Assembly: GCA_023548195.1 (NCBI GenBank)
Contig: JAJHZJ010000220.1
Location: forward strand, 2,852,370-2,916,369
Length of the DNA stretch: 64,000 nucleotides
Direction: 5' to 3'
Source of the DNA: Bettongia penicillata ogilbyi
Taxonomy: Eukaryota; Chordata; Mammalia; Diprotodontia; Potoroidae
Part shown: piece after piece, positions 45,857 to 58,150 of the stretch
How positions within the stretch are numbered: the first letter of the stretch is position 1
Layout of the letters: every line of letters begins with the position of its first letter
Position numbers and translations under genes: made by a program
Notes under the pieces: generated by a model
The model's input: the letters and a program-made list of their open reading frames with translations, nothing else
What the model was told of the DNA's origin: nothing
Databases searched by the model: none

Positions 45857-45932
45857 CCCTCCCCTCTCTCTTTCCCCTCCCCTTGTTTCCCTTCCCCTCC
45901 CATCTCCTCCCCTCCCCTCCCCTCTTCTCTCC
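45857..45932 (-). repeat. C-rich tract (G-quadruplex candidate on the minus strand)
   Basis: Repeated CCCCTCCCCT-type units; the complementary strand has at least eight G-runs of three or more. Low-complexity, non-coding. Confidence 0.75.
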
Positions 45933-46385
45933 TTTTTTTGATTGCTTAATAAAACTCACATTTTTTTTTCAGAAAGCTAAATCTTTTAATCTAACTACTA
46001 CCATCCTACCGTTTTTCAAAACTAGTATCTGTCTGCTTCTCCTTGGTCTTTTTCTTAAACCTCAAATAAATCCCTCTACAATAGGCCAATAGTGATCTCT
46101 TTGCCTCATAGACTGCTTTCAAATTCTGAAACAAAATCTACTTTCCTAAAGCTTTTGAATGCCAATCTCTGACTAAAGGTGTCTCCCAAGCCATTCACCT
46201 CCAGGAGAGAAGTGTATTAGAAAAAGATGTTTGCAATGAACAAAGCTAGTGAAAGAAAATGAAAAATAAAATGTGTAACACCTTGATCTGACATTTTGTT
46301 ATGTTATAATAGTCATGTCTTCAAGAGCTGAATGAGGCAGATGCAGCAATTTAATATTTGGATTAGGGGTAGTCTTTTTTGCTTT

Positions 46386-46386
46386 G

Positions 46387-46420
<34 letters not shown>
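46386..46420. repeat. (TG)n microsatellite
   Basis: About 17 TG units immediately upstream of a SINE head. Confidence 0.93.
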
Positions 46421-46421
<1 letters not shown>

Positions 46422-46425
46422 CAAT

Positions 46426-46664
46426 GGGCAGCTAGATGGCCCAGTGGATGGAGTTGGGGCCTGGAGTCAGGAAGCCTCATCTTCCTGGGTTCAATCTGAA
46501 GTTAGACACCTAATAACTGTGTGACCTTGAGCAAGTCACTTAACCCTGTTTCCTCAACTATAAAATGAGCTAGAGAAGGAAATGAGAAACCATTCCAGTA
46601 TCTTTGCAAAGAAAACCTCAAGTGGGGTCACAAGCATACAACTGAAATAACTGAAGAACAACAT
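46426..46664 (+). mobile_element. tRNA-derived SINE, marsupial MAR1 type
   Basis: Head 'gggcagctagatggcccagt', B-box-like 'gggttcaatct', core 'caagtcacttaaccctgttt', 'aaaatgagctagagaagg', tail 'gtggggtcacaagcatacaa'. Full length and one of the least diverged SINE copies here. Confidence 0.9.
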
Positions 46665-48222
46665 GAATGACAATAATGGCTTAGTTAAAATAATGAATAC
46701 TGAAAATTTCTGTAGTTTGTGAGAGGACTGATGTAATGACTTTTCAATTATTTCTGGTAATCATAATTAGAGCTAGTCTCATAAGATTTGTCAAGGTTGA
46801 CTCAGCTAGCTTCTAACAGCAAGAATAGCTACTCATTACAGTGTGTATGAGAAATTAGCTAAAGTTCATGTGTGTAGCATATGTGTTCCCAAGGAAATTT
46901 AGTAGGAAATCACAAAGATACTATATATCACATATATGCACATATGTTATACACGTCGTGATTTTCACTATAATTGATAACTAACCATCCTTACCAAATT
47001 TTCCCTCTTACTTCATCCTGTGAGGTGCTCTTTTCTGGAGTCTTTTCAATTTAATAAAACTCAACATTCAGTGTTAATAACTCATTACATCCTTCAAATT
47101 GTCATACAAATGTTTACCAATTAATCTTTACAAAAGTCTTGTTGGGTCAGTTTCATCAAATCAAAGTGGATAGTATTATTCCTTTTGTAGCTTTGCACAT
47201 GTCAGTATTTAGGAATTTTTAAAACATCTCTTAGTGTTACACTTCATTGAGTACACTGGGGCTAGGTTACTTCCTTACTATCTATTTTTCTTCTTATAAA
47301 ATGGAAGAAATATGTACCTGATGATATCTGAAGCAGGGATTCTTGCTGTAAATATCTTAGATTTAATTAAGGCACTTCAAGTTGGTGCTCATCTCTTTCC
47401 CTCTTGGCTTTATCTGTTAGAACTGAAGCTATGCTTTTCAAGTTTTGCAAGCTAATAGTTAATAGACTGAAAACCATGCTGCATAGTAAAATTCTGAGCT
47501 TTGTTTGAAAACATCTAAACTTACAGTTTCCCTCATTTTAAGTGGAAACATATACAGAAGTTTAAATTAAGAAATTAAAAAAAATAATTTTCAACTTTTA
47601 GGCAAACATTGCCTTAAACATAAATATTTCTTTAGCTTTTGTAGAGTTGTCAGTATTTTCTGCCTTGATCTATTTTAGTATTGTAAAAGAAAACGCACAA
47701 AATATATGTAATAAGAAGAAAAAGAGTGGAGTAGAATGTCATTATTAATTATAACAATTTTGTCTGTTGACTCTATTTGATAGAATATAGAACAGAAGGA
47801 AGCAGGAGGGATAGAGTAGGCGGTGAAGTATCACCTTGTTAGCTTTTATTTCAATTTGGTACTTCTAATGTATAGGATGGTTCAAAAATCTTAATTAAAA
47901 AACGTTAATATTTCAATGTTACCTTCAGACTTTTGTAATGTCTTATACAAACCAAAAATGACTACATCACCCCCTAGCTTCTAATAGAGATTTTTATCAG
48001 AGTGACAGTTATTAACAAAAATTCTGACAAAGGGAAAACTGAAAATTAAAAAAAAATACTTTGTATAGCTTAGTGAGCACATAAGTAGAAGTGATGGATA
48101 TGATACTTGAGAAAATATAGGGATTCTGAAAACCAAAAGCCTTAAAATAGTATAATCTCACAAGATAACTTATCTTCTTTACCCTAAAGAAATTTGATCA
48201 AAAGTTTCATGTAGCTTATAAA

Positions 48223-48225
<3 letters not shown>
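46665..48225. other. intergenic, no gene seen
   Basis: AT-rich DNA without open frames of note or nameable repeats. Possibly diverged old transposons. Confidence 0.5.
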
Positions 48226-48275
<50 letters not shown>

Positions 48276-48370
48276 ATACATATATACCTACATATGTATA
48301 TGTACACACACATATATATATGTATGTGTGTATATGTATGTATGTATGTGTGTACATATATATGTATATT
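48226..48370. repeat. (TA)n(TG)n compound microsatellite
   Basis: TA run, TG run, then imperfect ATATGTATG and ACACAC units. The frames on both strands here are repeat translations. Confidence 0.92.
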
Positions 48371-48639
48371 CTATGCATATACCTACACACACTTAAACGG
48401 AGGATGAATTCTTGTCATAATTATTACCGCTATTTCTTTTCATAGTCTTCAATGAATGTTAAGCAGACATGATCCTGTATCTGGGCAATATCATATTATC
48501 ATTAAAATAGTATTGCATGGAACAATTTACAGGTACTCAAAACAACTACTTTTTATAATTAAAAACACTTGAGAGTCTAACTGCTAAGATAAACCCCAGA
48601 ACTATGTGAACACAATTATAAAACTCTTTTCATACAGAT

Positions 48640-49035
48640 TAAGGCAGGCCTAACAATTGGAGAAAGAGCAATCACTCATGGGTAGACTGAGACAATATAA
48701 TAAAAATGACAATGCTACTAAATTAATTTACTCATTCAGTACAATAATAATCAAACTGCCAAAATTACTTCATAGAGCTAGAAAAAATAATAAAATTCAT
48801 CTGGAAGAACAAAAGATAAGTAATATCAAGGGAATCAATGAAAAATTCATTGATTTTCAGCCACCTGGGAAATTTTAGAGTAAATTTGTCTGACAAATGT
48901 GTCATTTTTCTAATACATTGAGAACTGAGTCATATTAATAAAAATATGTCATTTTACATTAGATGACTAAAATAGGAATATGAACAGGCATTTATAGAAG
49001 GAGAAATTAGTTATTTCTAGTTACAGGAAAAAATG
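48640..49035 (+). mobile_element. L1 ORF2 C-terminal part, plus orientation
   Basis: The frame at 48657-48878 follows the ORF2 C-terminal pattern (MGRLRQYNKNDNATKLIYSF, then a PKLLHRARK-like segment and an IHLEEQKISNIKG-like segment). The element then shows 'atgaacaggcatttatag' and 'ggaaaaaatgcc', and breaks at about 49035, resuming at 49379. Non-functional. Confidence 0.7.
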
Positions 49036-49378
49036 CCTTTAATCATTAAATTACTTAGACAACACAATTCAAACAAAGTTGATTGTTGTACAGTGTTGCT
49101 GTTCAGTGTGCAGTGTTCTCCCAATTCTGTTCACTTCATTCAGCATCATTTCATGAAAATCTTTCCAGGTTTTTCTGCTCTTCATTTCTTAAGGAACAAT
49201 AGTATTTCCTCAATTTCTAGTTCTGCACCAGCACACAAAGAACTGATATGCATGTTTTCGTATATGTAGGTGTTTTTCCTGTATTTGTGATCTCTTTCAG
49301 GTGTCTACCTAGCAGTGCTGTTGAAAGATGAAAGTGTGATTGTCCTTTTGTCAAAAGCCATCTAGAGTTATATCATAA
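49036..49378 (-). mobile_element. L1 3'UTR fragment inserted in the plus-strand L1
   Basis: Antisense to its host: 'gttctcccaattctgttcac', 'atctttccaggtttttctg' and 'ggtgtctacctagcagtgct' are minus-strand L1 3'UTR landmarks. It lies between 'gaaaaaatgcc' and 'ctctaaatcactactgatt', which adjoin in an intact L1. Confidence 0.65.
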
Positions 49379-49640
49379 CTTACTCTAAATCACTACTGAT
49401 TAGAAAAATGCAGATTAAAATAACTCTGAGATACCACATCACACATAAGATTAGCTAAAATTACAAAAGAGGAAAATGATAAATTTAGTAGAACAAATGA
49501 GAAAATAAGAATATTTATGCATTGTTATTGGAGTTGTGAACTAATCCAACCATTCTGGAGAGCAATAAGGGACTATGCCTAAAGGGCAAACTATGCATAC
49601 CCTTTCATTCTACAATACATCCACCTTTTATTATTCATCA
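49379..49640 (+). mobile_element. L1 3' end, plus orientation
   Basis: 'ctaaatcactactgattaga', 'taactctgagataccacat' and 'accattctggagagcaata' are the end of ORF2 and early 3'UTR of L1. Continues 48640-49035. Confidence 0.72.
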
Positions 49641-49689
49641 ATTGGAGACTGACTGGTGTTTTCATTCTATTTTTTAAAGCATGGAAACA

Positions 49690-50030
49690 ACTGCTTTGTA
49701 CTGTCAATTAAATAGGGAAAAGTAGACCATTTTATAGCATGCTAAAGTGGACCACATATCCTAGGAGTAATTGAAGATACAAGTTTGGAGCTTAGGAGAG
49801 ATTTAGGATTGCAGATAATAGTAAGGGCTTCCTCTCCCTAGAATTATATTTGAAGTCATAGCAGTGACAGGCTCCCAATGGAGAGAGTACAAAAGGGAGA
49901 GAGAAGAAGATTACAGACAGAGCCTCAGAAAATAGTGCCTTTAAGAAATAATAAGAAGTATGAGTAAAGAAGTTGAGAAGAGAACCAGATAAGTATGATA
50001 TCACTGAAGGCAAGGAAGGAGAGACTAGTT
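49690..50030 (+). mobile_element. fragment of RTE-like repeat
   Basis: Purine-rich 'agagaaccagataagtatga', 'atcactgaaggcaaggaagg' and 'cagagcctcagaaaatagtg' correspond to an inner part of the repeat family seen at 58933. The minus-strand frame here is chance. Confidence 0.45.
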
Positions 50031-50059
50031 GAAAGGAAGGGCTCCTATCTCTCCCTTCA

Positions 50060-51000
50060 TTCATTCATTTTTGCAAAAACATCCACTTTTGTTTTCTCAT
50101 CTTGTTTCTGAATTTCTTACTTTTAAAAACATGTTGTGAACAAAAATTATAACTCAATGGAAAAACCAGGAGAAAGAAGAAACAAAAGATAGAGAGAAAC
50201 AAAAATGCATATTTGATCTTCATTCAGACTCCATCGTTCCCCTGCTCCCATTTGGATAGCAGTTTCCATCATGAGTGTTTTGGAATTGTGTTACATCCAT
50301 GTATTGCTTAGAAGAGCATCAAAGTTATACCAAAGTTCATCATCACACAATGTTACTGTCACTGTGCATAATGTTCTCCTGCTTTTGCTCAATTCACTCA
50401 ACATTAGTTCATGTAGGTATTTTGAGGCTTTTCTGAAGTCCACCTGTTTATCATTTCAAATGCATCAATAGTGTTCAGTTGCATTCATATAACACAATTT
50501 GTTCAATCATGCCTCAGTTTATGTACATTAAGATACCTTTCCTTGCATTTATATTCATTAATTCCCTTAATAGAATATTTGGTCTTCCAGATGAATTATT
50601 ATTTTTTCTAGCTCTGTAAAATGTATTGGTAGTTGAATTTCTATGGCACTGAATGAGTAAATTAATTGAGATAGAATTTTCATTTTTATTATACTAACTC
50701 AGTCTATCCATGAACAACTGATATTTTCCCAATTATTTACATAGGACTTTATGCATATGAGAAATGTTTTGTAAATATATTCATACAGCTCCTGAGTTTT
50801 TCTTGGCAAGTAGATACCCAAGTATTTTAAATGGAATTCTTCTTTCTGTCTCTTGCTGCTGGGCTTTTTTAGTATTATATAGAAAGGAAAATGATTTATG
50901 TGGGCTTTTATTTTATATCCTTCAAATTTAATAAAGTTGTTAATTATTTGAAGCAATTTCTTAGTTGGTACTCTAGGATTCTCTAGGGGCACAATTATAA
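50060..51000 (-). mobile_element. third L1, 3'UTR and ORF2 C-terminal part (left of HAL1-F)
   Basis: 3'UTR at 50100-50540 ('cattcagactccatcgttcc', 'gtgcataatgttctcctgc'). ORF2 thumb region at 50699-50992 on the minus strand, where 'HLKYLGIYLPRKTQELY' matches the conserved KYLGIxL block and 'NNWENISCSWID' the block after it. Interrupted by HAL1-F. Confidence 0.78.
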
Positions 51001-51819
51001 TTTTTTTTTTTAGATTTTGACATTCATTTCTACGAAATTTTGAATTCCAGTTTTTCTCCCCATCTCTCCCCTTCTCCCATCTAATAGCACCTTACATTCT
51101 GATTATCCCTTCCCTCAGTGCACCCTCCCTTCTATCATACCCTACCCTTCCCTAAACCCCATTTTGTCTGTCTTTTCTTTTAGGGCAAGATAAATTTCTA
51201 TACCTAATTACCTGTATTTCTTATTTACCAGTTATATGCAATAACATTTCTTAACATTTGTTTCTAATACTTTGAATTCCAACTTCTTTCCTTCCCTCCC
51301 TCCCCAACCATCCCCACTGAGAAGCCAAGTAATTCAGTACAGGATACATAGGTGTCGCTTTGCAAAAGATTTCCATAGTAGTCATGTTGTGTAAGATTAA
51401 GTATATTCCCCTCCATCCTAGCCTGTCCCTCCTTTTTTCTCTAATATCTCATTTGACCTTGCCCCTTCCCAAAAGTGTTTAATTCTGGTTACTCCCTACT
51501 CCCATTTTCCCTCCTTTCCATCATCACCCTCATCCCACTTGTCCCTTCCTCCACTATTTTCCTGTACTGTAAGATAGACTTTCATACCAAATTTAGTGAA
51601 CATATTATTCCTTCCTTAAGCCATATGTGAAGAGAGTAAGCTTCACTTTTCCCCTCTCACCTCCTCCCTTTTCTACTCCATTGAAAAAGATTTTTCTTTT
51701 ATGAGCAAATGTTTGCCCCATTGCCTTTCTCACTTTCTCCTCCCAATATTTTCCTCTCTCACGCCTTAATTTAATTTTATTTTTTATGGGTATCTTCTCT
51801 TCTGATTCAACTCAACCTT

Positions 51820-51822
<3 letters not shown>

Positions 51823-51855
<33 letters not shown>
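51823..51855. repeat. (TG)n microsatellite in HAL1-F 3'UTR
   Basis: About 16 TG units at the shared HAL1 3'UTR position. Confidence 0.92.
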
Positions 51856-51856
<1 letters not shown>

Positions 51857-51984
51857 TGTAATCCCTCCACAATGCTAAACACTGTGAAAAACCTCAAGAG
51901 TTAAAAATGTTATCTTTCCATGTAGGAAAGTAAACAGTTCAGCTTTAGAAAGTCTTTTATGTTTTCTCTTTCCTGTTTACCTTT

Positions 51985-53012
51985 TCATGCTTCTCTTGAT
52001 TCTTGTACTTGAAAATCAAATTTTCTACTCAGTTCTGGTCTTCCCATCATGAATGCTTGGAAGTCCTCTATATCATGAAATGACCATTTTTTCCATTAAA
52101 GTCTTATACTCAGTTTTGCTGGGTAGGTGATTCTTGGTTTTAATCCCAGTTCCTTTGACTTCTGGAATACCCTGTTCTAAGCCGTTCGATTTCTTAATGT
52201 AGAAGCTGCCAGATCCTGTGTTATCCTGATTGTATTTCAACAATACTTGAATTCTTTCTGTCTAATTCCTTGCAATATTTGATCTTTGACCTGGGAACTC
52301 TGAAATTTGGCCACAATATTACTAGGAGTTTCATTTTTGGGGAATTTTCAGGAGGTGATCAGTGGATTCTTTCAATATTTATTTTTCCCTCTGGTTCTAT
52401 AATATCAGGGCAATTTTCCTTGATAATTTCATGAAAGATAATGTCTAGGCTCTTTTATGGATCACGGCTATCAGATATTCCCATAATTTTTAAATTGTCT
52501 CTCCTGGGTCAATTTTCCCAGTCAGTTGTTTTTCCAATGAGATGTTTCACATTTTATTCTATTTTTTCAATCTTTTGGTTTTGTTTTGTAACTTCTTGGT
52601 TTATCATATACACATTAGCTTCCCTGAGCTCCACTCTTATTTATAAAGAACTTTTTTGCTAAATAAGCTTTTGAACCTCTTTTTCTACTTGGCTAATTCT
52701 GCTTCTTAAAGCCTTCTTCTCTTCAATAGCTTTTTGGACTTCTTTTTCCAACTAAGTTAGCCTATTTTTAAAGGTGTTATTTTCCTCAGCATTTTTTTTT
52801 TGGTTCTCCTTTAGCAAGCTTATGACTCACATTTCAAGCTCTTCTATGACTTGAGCCCTTTTCATGTTCATTTTGGAGGTACTGGAGGCAGAAGCCTTTA
52901 CTTCCTCTGACAGTATGAATTGTTCTTCTTCATCTGAAAGGATGGAAGGAGATATCTGTTCACCAAGAAAATAACTTTCTATGGTCTTATTTTATTTCCC
53001 TTTTTTGGACAT
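51985..53012 (-). pseudogene. HAL1-F ORF1 remnant
   Basis: ATG at 53012 at the family start. The N-terminal KTxExYFLGEQIS block is visible near 52950-52990. Coiled coil, RRM and CTD follow with many stops and frameshifts, and a stretch of the early coiled coil (near 52810-52860) is shortened. No long frame survives. Confidence 0.72.
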
Positions 53013-53689
53013 TTTCCCAGCCAGTTACTTGGTTCTGAATCCTTTGTCAAGAGAAGGGTCCTAGTGGTCCTCCTTCTCCCAGGACCATGCTCAGGGTTGA
53101 GGCTCAGATCAGCTGCTCAATTCCCCCACAAGGTTTAGTCAAGGGTCGGGCCACCACTGAGGGCTGAGGCTCACATCCCCTGCTCAATTCCCTTAGAGGC
53201 TTTAAACTGAACCGCTTGGAAAACGGACCCAGGCCTCTTCCACGGCCAATATAGCTGCCTGCTGACCTCTGCTGCTGTTGCTGCTGTGTGTGCCACCCGG
53301 GGCTAGTGTTGGGAGGACCCCTAACCCCTCTGGCTCAGTTGGGAAAGCCCTTCTACACTGACCTTTGAAGCTTTCTTTCTCACTTGGGGGTTGAAGGATC
53401 TGGGACCATCCCTGCTGGGAATTCTACCCTGTAGGCCTATTAAGGTCCGGTTTCTTCTCATGTAGCACAGTCAGAACTGGATTTCACTATACTCAGCATC
53501 TTATGGGATAGACATTTCCTGTTGACCTTCCAGGTTGCCTTTGGTTGAAAATCTCTTTAACTTTATTGTTCTGTGGCTTCTGCTGCTCTAGAATTTGTTG
53601 AGCATTATTTTGTGGGCTGTGGGGTAAGCGCTAGAATATATGTATCTTTCTACTCCACTATCTTGGCTCTGCCCCCAATCATATTATCT

Positions 53690-54240
53690 TGAAAGAATGA
53701 CAGCTTTGTTTTTTTTCATTTTCTATTCCAAATCTTTCAATTTATATTTCTCTTATTGCTAAAACTTACATTTCTAATGAGATATTGAATAACACTAATG
53801 ATAATGGGCATCCTTGCTTCACCTCTGATTTTACTGGAAATGCTTCTCACTTTCCCCCAGTGACTGCTGATGGTTTTAGGTAGATCATTTTAAGAAAATT
53901 TCCATTGATTCCTGTGCTCCTTCATGTTTTTAAAAGAATAGATGCTATATTTTGCCTAATGTTTTTTCTCCATTTATTGAGATAATCATGATTTCTGTTA
54001 GTTTTGTGGTTGATGTGGTCAATTTTGCTGACTGTTTTCCTAATATTAATGTTGTGCTGAATTTCTGGTATAAATCCCACCTGGTCATAGTATAATATCC
54101 TCATGATAACTTTCTGTGTTCTCTTTGCTAATATTTTATTCGAAATGTTTGCATCTATATTTATTAGGGAAATTGGCTTATACTTTTCTTTCTGTTTTGG
54201 CATTTACCAGTTTTGGTATCAGCACCATATTTTTATGTCT
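53690..54240 (-). mobile_element. third L1, reverse-transcriptase part (right of HAL1-F)
   Basis: The 93-codon frame at 53922-54203 carries the RT block 'YKPISLINIDANISNKILA' followed by 'YYDQVGFIPEIQ', both diagnostic of L1 ORF2p. It is cut at about 54240 where a plus-strand 5'UTR starts. The catalytic FADD part lies toward the left, near the HAL1-F break, and is decayed. Confidence 0.8.
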
Positions 54241-54244
54241 TAAA

Positions 54245-55000
54245 AAAATTGGGGGCAGAGTCAAGATGTCAGTGAGAGCAACTACTCACCTAAGCTCTAA
54301 GAAAAACTCCTTCAGATAACAAAAAGAGAATCTAAGAGCATTTTGGAGTCGCAGAATCCAACAGGAGACAGACTGTGGCAGATTTTCACCCCAGGACAGA
54401 CTGGAAGGTCAATGGAAAGGATCTGTTGCAGAGGACTGTAGGAGCACACAGCGTACAGACTGTTGATCTGTGAATGACCACAAGTACTCATTTCTGCCTT
54501 GAAACTTTGAGGAGGATCCTCTTTCTACCATCACCTTAAGCTTCATCATGTTAGTGCTCTTCCAAGACCACCACCTAGGAACCAAAGTAACCACTGCCAC
54601 TGATGCCACCACCCATGCCCTTGGCCTAGGTCTGGACCTTGCTATTCTCTCATATAAGTATGACAGAACCTTCCTACTGATGTTCTAATTTGTCTTTGGT
54701 TTCTATGTGTTGAGAAATCTGAAAACCATCACAGCTGTTAGTCAATCAATTTCCTGACTTCTACTTGGATCCTGCCTGTACCAGCACAGCCCATGCTGGA
54801 CTGTGCTTCTCTTCCAGCCCAGTGCAGTAGTCAGAGTTTTTTGTACTGTTTGCTCATTTCCCCAGCCAATTACACTATCTTTTCTGGGGTCCTATTTTAT
54901 GAGTGTTCAGAGTTGAGAATAAGAGAAGGAAATTGATCCCCTGCTTACTTCTCAGTCTTGACTCCAACAGTGCTTAATATTATTTTTCTCTTCCTCAATG
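54245..55000 (+). mobile_element. L1-type 5'UTR fragment(s)
   Basis: 'cagagtcaagatgtcag' (54253-54269) opens the piece like other L1 5' ends, and 'gacagactgtggcagatttt' follows. After about 54440 the sequence changes to a stretch resembling the 38.9-39.3 kb 5'UTR in opposite sense ('catttctgccttgaaac'), up to an ORF1-start-like 'tccccagccaatta'. Non-coding mixture of at least two pieces. Confidence 0.5.
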
Positions 55001-56025
55001 TGCCATTCTTCTTTAACTAGCATTGCTTGTCTACTCCATAGATGGTAACTGGTTAATAATGGCTGGGAGTGGCTAAACACTCTATCACGTGTGTTGCATT
55101 CTGAGATGATAGTTTCTGGGCTAGGTTGGAAAAAAGATCAGTGATCACAGAATCCTTGCTATTCCCAAATTCATGGTTTTAGGATTCTGGGATATCTTGC
55201 ACACAAATGCTTATCTTTTTCACATGCCTGACTGTTATATATACACTTTCCAAAACAACTATTAAATGACTTTGATACATAAGGCATTATGCTGAGTACC
55301 ATGAGAGACAATTCATGAAAACAGTACCATTTTTTTCATGTGCATAAAATGTAATACCTTTTCCTAAAGTTGTAGGCTCTTATAAATTTGGGTTGTTACT
55401 ATTCAGACCAGAGAAGAGGTGAAATGAATGAAATGACTTATATAAATATAATTCATAACGAATATCATTATCTTCTCACCAATGTGGTTTTATATATAGT
55501 GTTAATTGAAATAGCTAAGATTTTTTTTTTCAAACAAGAGTAAAAGTGGAGAACAGCAACCTTGACTTGATCTTTTTCCCAAAGACTTGAGATATGAATT
55601 AGAATGATGATTAATTCTAAAGCAAAGGACATTATATAATTAAACAAATTGCAATGTTTTAATTTTAAGGTAGTACCTATTAAAGTTCATTAAAGATCCT
55701 GTATGCTAAAGAAGTGTTCATTTGCACAAAGCATAGAGGAATGTAAAATGAAGACATTTGGCTAATATCTATCAGTATAAAAGGAAAGGGACTGAAGAAA
55801 GGTACCTTCACTAAATTTGAATAAAGCAACTACAAAAGTGTAAAATGAGAGGGTTGATATAAATGATCCCTGAGGTCCTACTTAGTTCTAAAATTTTAAG
55901 ATATGTTACCTAATTTTAAATTTGTACTACTCATTCTGAAATTTGTTTATATTTCTTTCATTCTTTCTGTTACAAACATTATTAATCAGTTTTAAATGCT
56001 AAATATGATCTTATAGTTATTATCC
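55001..56025. other. intergenic, no gene seen
   Basis: AT-rich. 55840-55910 carries an old SINE/L2-like end ('gatccctgaggtcctactta'). Nothing else recognised. Confidence 0.5.
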
Positions 56026-56330
56026 TTCCTAGAAAAAAATGTGAGGAATACAATAACTCCTTTAGGTGCATACTCTCTCTGTCTCTTTCTATGACTCTCT
56101 CTCTGTATATGTGTGTGAATATGCACATATATACTATATCTCTATATATTACATATATATATATTATGCATGTATGTTTGTGTGTGTATTTATGCTTCCT
56201 AGAAAAAAATGAAAGGAATAAAATATCTCTCTTAGTTGCAAACTCTCTGTCTCTGTGTGTAGGTGTGTATAAACACACACATATACATATATATGAATAA
56301 ATAAATAAGCATATGTGTGTATTATATTAG
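56026..56330. repeat. two tandem units of about 171 bp with internal microsatellites
   Basis: 'cttcctagaaaaaaatg' followed by a 'gaggaata'/'aaggaata' word and a CTCTCTGTCTC run occurs at about 56026 and again at about 56197. Each unit then runs into TG/TA repeats. Frames on either strand are repeat artefacts. Confidence 0.8.
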
Positions 56331-56873
56331 AATCTGATATAAGAAACAACTGACCTGGTAACAAGTCCAGAAGTGATAAATTAATATTCACTGAACTCTG
56401 AAATGCATGATTGTATTAATATAATGCAATAGTGCTTGACATCAGAAAATTCAGAATCTAGTGGAGAGAATTAACAAATATCAATTATCACCATCTTAAA
56501 AATGTAAACACTTCCCATAGTGGCTCCATTCAGTGTTTTGTTACCTTGACTTTCAAGAAATCTTCCATTAGATAATTTCAAAATAATAAAGAGTACATTT
56601 TCAATATTTTTGTTTATTTATTAAGTTTTATTTTAGCCTGCTATGCAGCAAAATTTATTGTTGTCAGGGATTGAAGAACTTTCTTTGGTTTACATTTTTA
56701 TGTGTGATCCTCCCTAATGTTCTCTTAATTCTGATTTTAACATGAAACAAATTTTAATCCTGTAGCAGATATTGCAGTTGCTTTATTCCCTGAATTTTTT
56801 CATTAATTACATTTCATACGGAAAACAACACATTGATCTATGGCAAAATATAGTCATTTCTTTTCATACATCT

Positions 56874-56875
<2 letters not shown>

Positions 56876-56917
<42 letters not shown>

Positions 56918-56968
56918 TATATACATATATATATGTGTGTGTGTGTGTGTGTATGTGTGTGTGTGTAT
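56876..56968. repeat. (TA)n(TG)n compound microsatellite
   Basis: About 27 TA-type units, then TG units with a GTATG interruption. It explains the poly-Y/I and poly-C/V frames here. Confidence 0.95.
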
Positions 56969-57059
56969 AATATATATATTCCATTCTCTATATTCATATA
57001 TGAACAAAAACCAGTCCACACACCTATCATCTCTCATTTGGACAGATAAAATATCCCTT

Positions 57060-57430
57060 GATCTCTTTAATTTGCTTTTCTCTATGATATTGTTGTTTTT
57101 TATAGAAATTGTTTGCTTGGTTCTACTCATTTTGCTATCAGTTTATAAAAGTATCTCCTTTATGACTGTCCATTTTTATAGCATAATAATAACACTTTAT
57201 ATTCATGTACGATATCTGTATAACCATTTCCTAATAGAAGGCTAATACCTTAGTTTCTGATATTTGACTAGTGCAAAAAAAGCTACTATAAATTTTGTGG
57301 GTAGAAATTGGTTGTTTTGAATTTCTTGCATATCTTGAGGATATAAGTCTAGAATTTGTATAGCTGGATCAAAGAGCATGTGTATTTTAATAAACTTTTG
57401 GTCATAGTTTCATTTTTTTTTAGAATGACT
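57060..57430 (-). mobile_element. old L1 3'UTR fragment
   Basis: 'aaagctactataaattttgt' and 'tagctggatcaaagagcat' are diverged versions of the minus-strand L1 3'UTR seen at 29.1-29.25 kb. Confidence 0.55.
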
Positions 57431-57906
57431 GGAGCAATTGACAACTCCAATAATAATGCAATAATTCTCCTGTTTGCCCCATATCACTCTCACATTTGTT
57501 ATTTCCCTGTTTTGTCATCTTTTCCAGCCTGATTGCTGTGACGTAGAACTTCAAAGTTGCTTTATTTTACATTTCTCTAAATATTTCTCCAAATAAAAAC
57601 TGGAATTCTCTAAATCCTCTAAAATTTCTCTAAATAAAATAAATATTCTCCAAATAAATGCTCTCCTATTTTTCCTGTCATGTTGGATAAGAAAGAATAT
57701 TTGATAAGACAATATTTTCTGTAATGTTTTCTTTAGAATTTTAAAAAGGAATACCAACCATAAAATAACATCTAACATAGTGATTAAATTGCTTTTTTTA
57801 CTTATAGTTCCAACAAAAATAACATTATGCCCAACAGTAGTTTGCCTTTATCTCTAATATTTATATCTGACAAAATATTTATTATCTGAGTTTGATAAGT
57901 ACTAAA
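57431..57906. other. AT-rich low-complexity DNA
   Basis: Repeated 'tctctaaata' and 'ctccaaataaa' words at 57575-57665. No gene. Confidence 0.5.
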
Positions 57907-58150
57907 GTGTATAGGTGGTGAAGTAGGACACTGGGTCTGAAGTGAGGAAGACTAATTAATCTTCCTGAATTCAAATTTGGTCTCAGACACTTAGTAGATA
58001 CTTGACCCTAGGCAAGTCACTTCACCCTGTTTGCCTCAGTTTCCTCATCTATAAAATGAACTGGGGAAGGAAATGGCAAACCACTCCGGTATCTTTGCTA
58101 TGAAAGCTTCCAAATGGGTTCATGGATGCCTGAAACAACTAAACAAAAAT
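57907..58150 (+). mobile_element. tRNA-derived SINE, marsupial MAR1 type
   Basis: B-box-like 'aattcaaattt', core 'caagtcacttcaccctgttt', 'tttcctcatctataaaatga' and 'aactggggaaggaaatggc'. The tail is 'gcctgaaacaactaaac'. Well preserved in the core, diverged in the head. Confidence 0.9.

Larger units (their letters stand above)
51001..53685 (-). mobile_element. HAL1-F, full length
   Basis: T-run (A tail) at 51001-51012, 3'UTR with (TG)n at 51823-51855, ORF1 remnant 51985-53012, 5'UTR to 53685 with the 5' end read as CCAAGATAG (plus 'ctatcttgg' at about 53658). Inserted into L1 ORF2. Flanks 'caattataat' and 'caatcatatt' may be a decayed target-site duplication. Confidence 0.83.

Noticed and set aside
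47870..47960. Possible mariner-like end ('ggatggttcaaaaatctta')
   Set aside because: Only a short resemblance; no opposing inverted repeat or transposase remnant was found.
751..58150. Functional tRNA genes at SINE heads
   Set aside because: The tRNA-like parts lack an intact cloverleaf and continue into SINE cores and tails.
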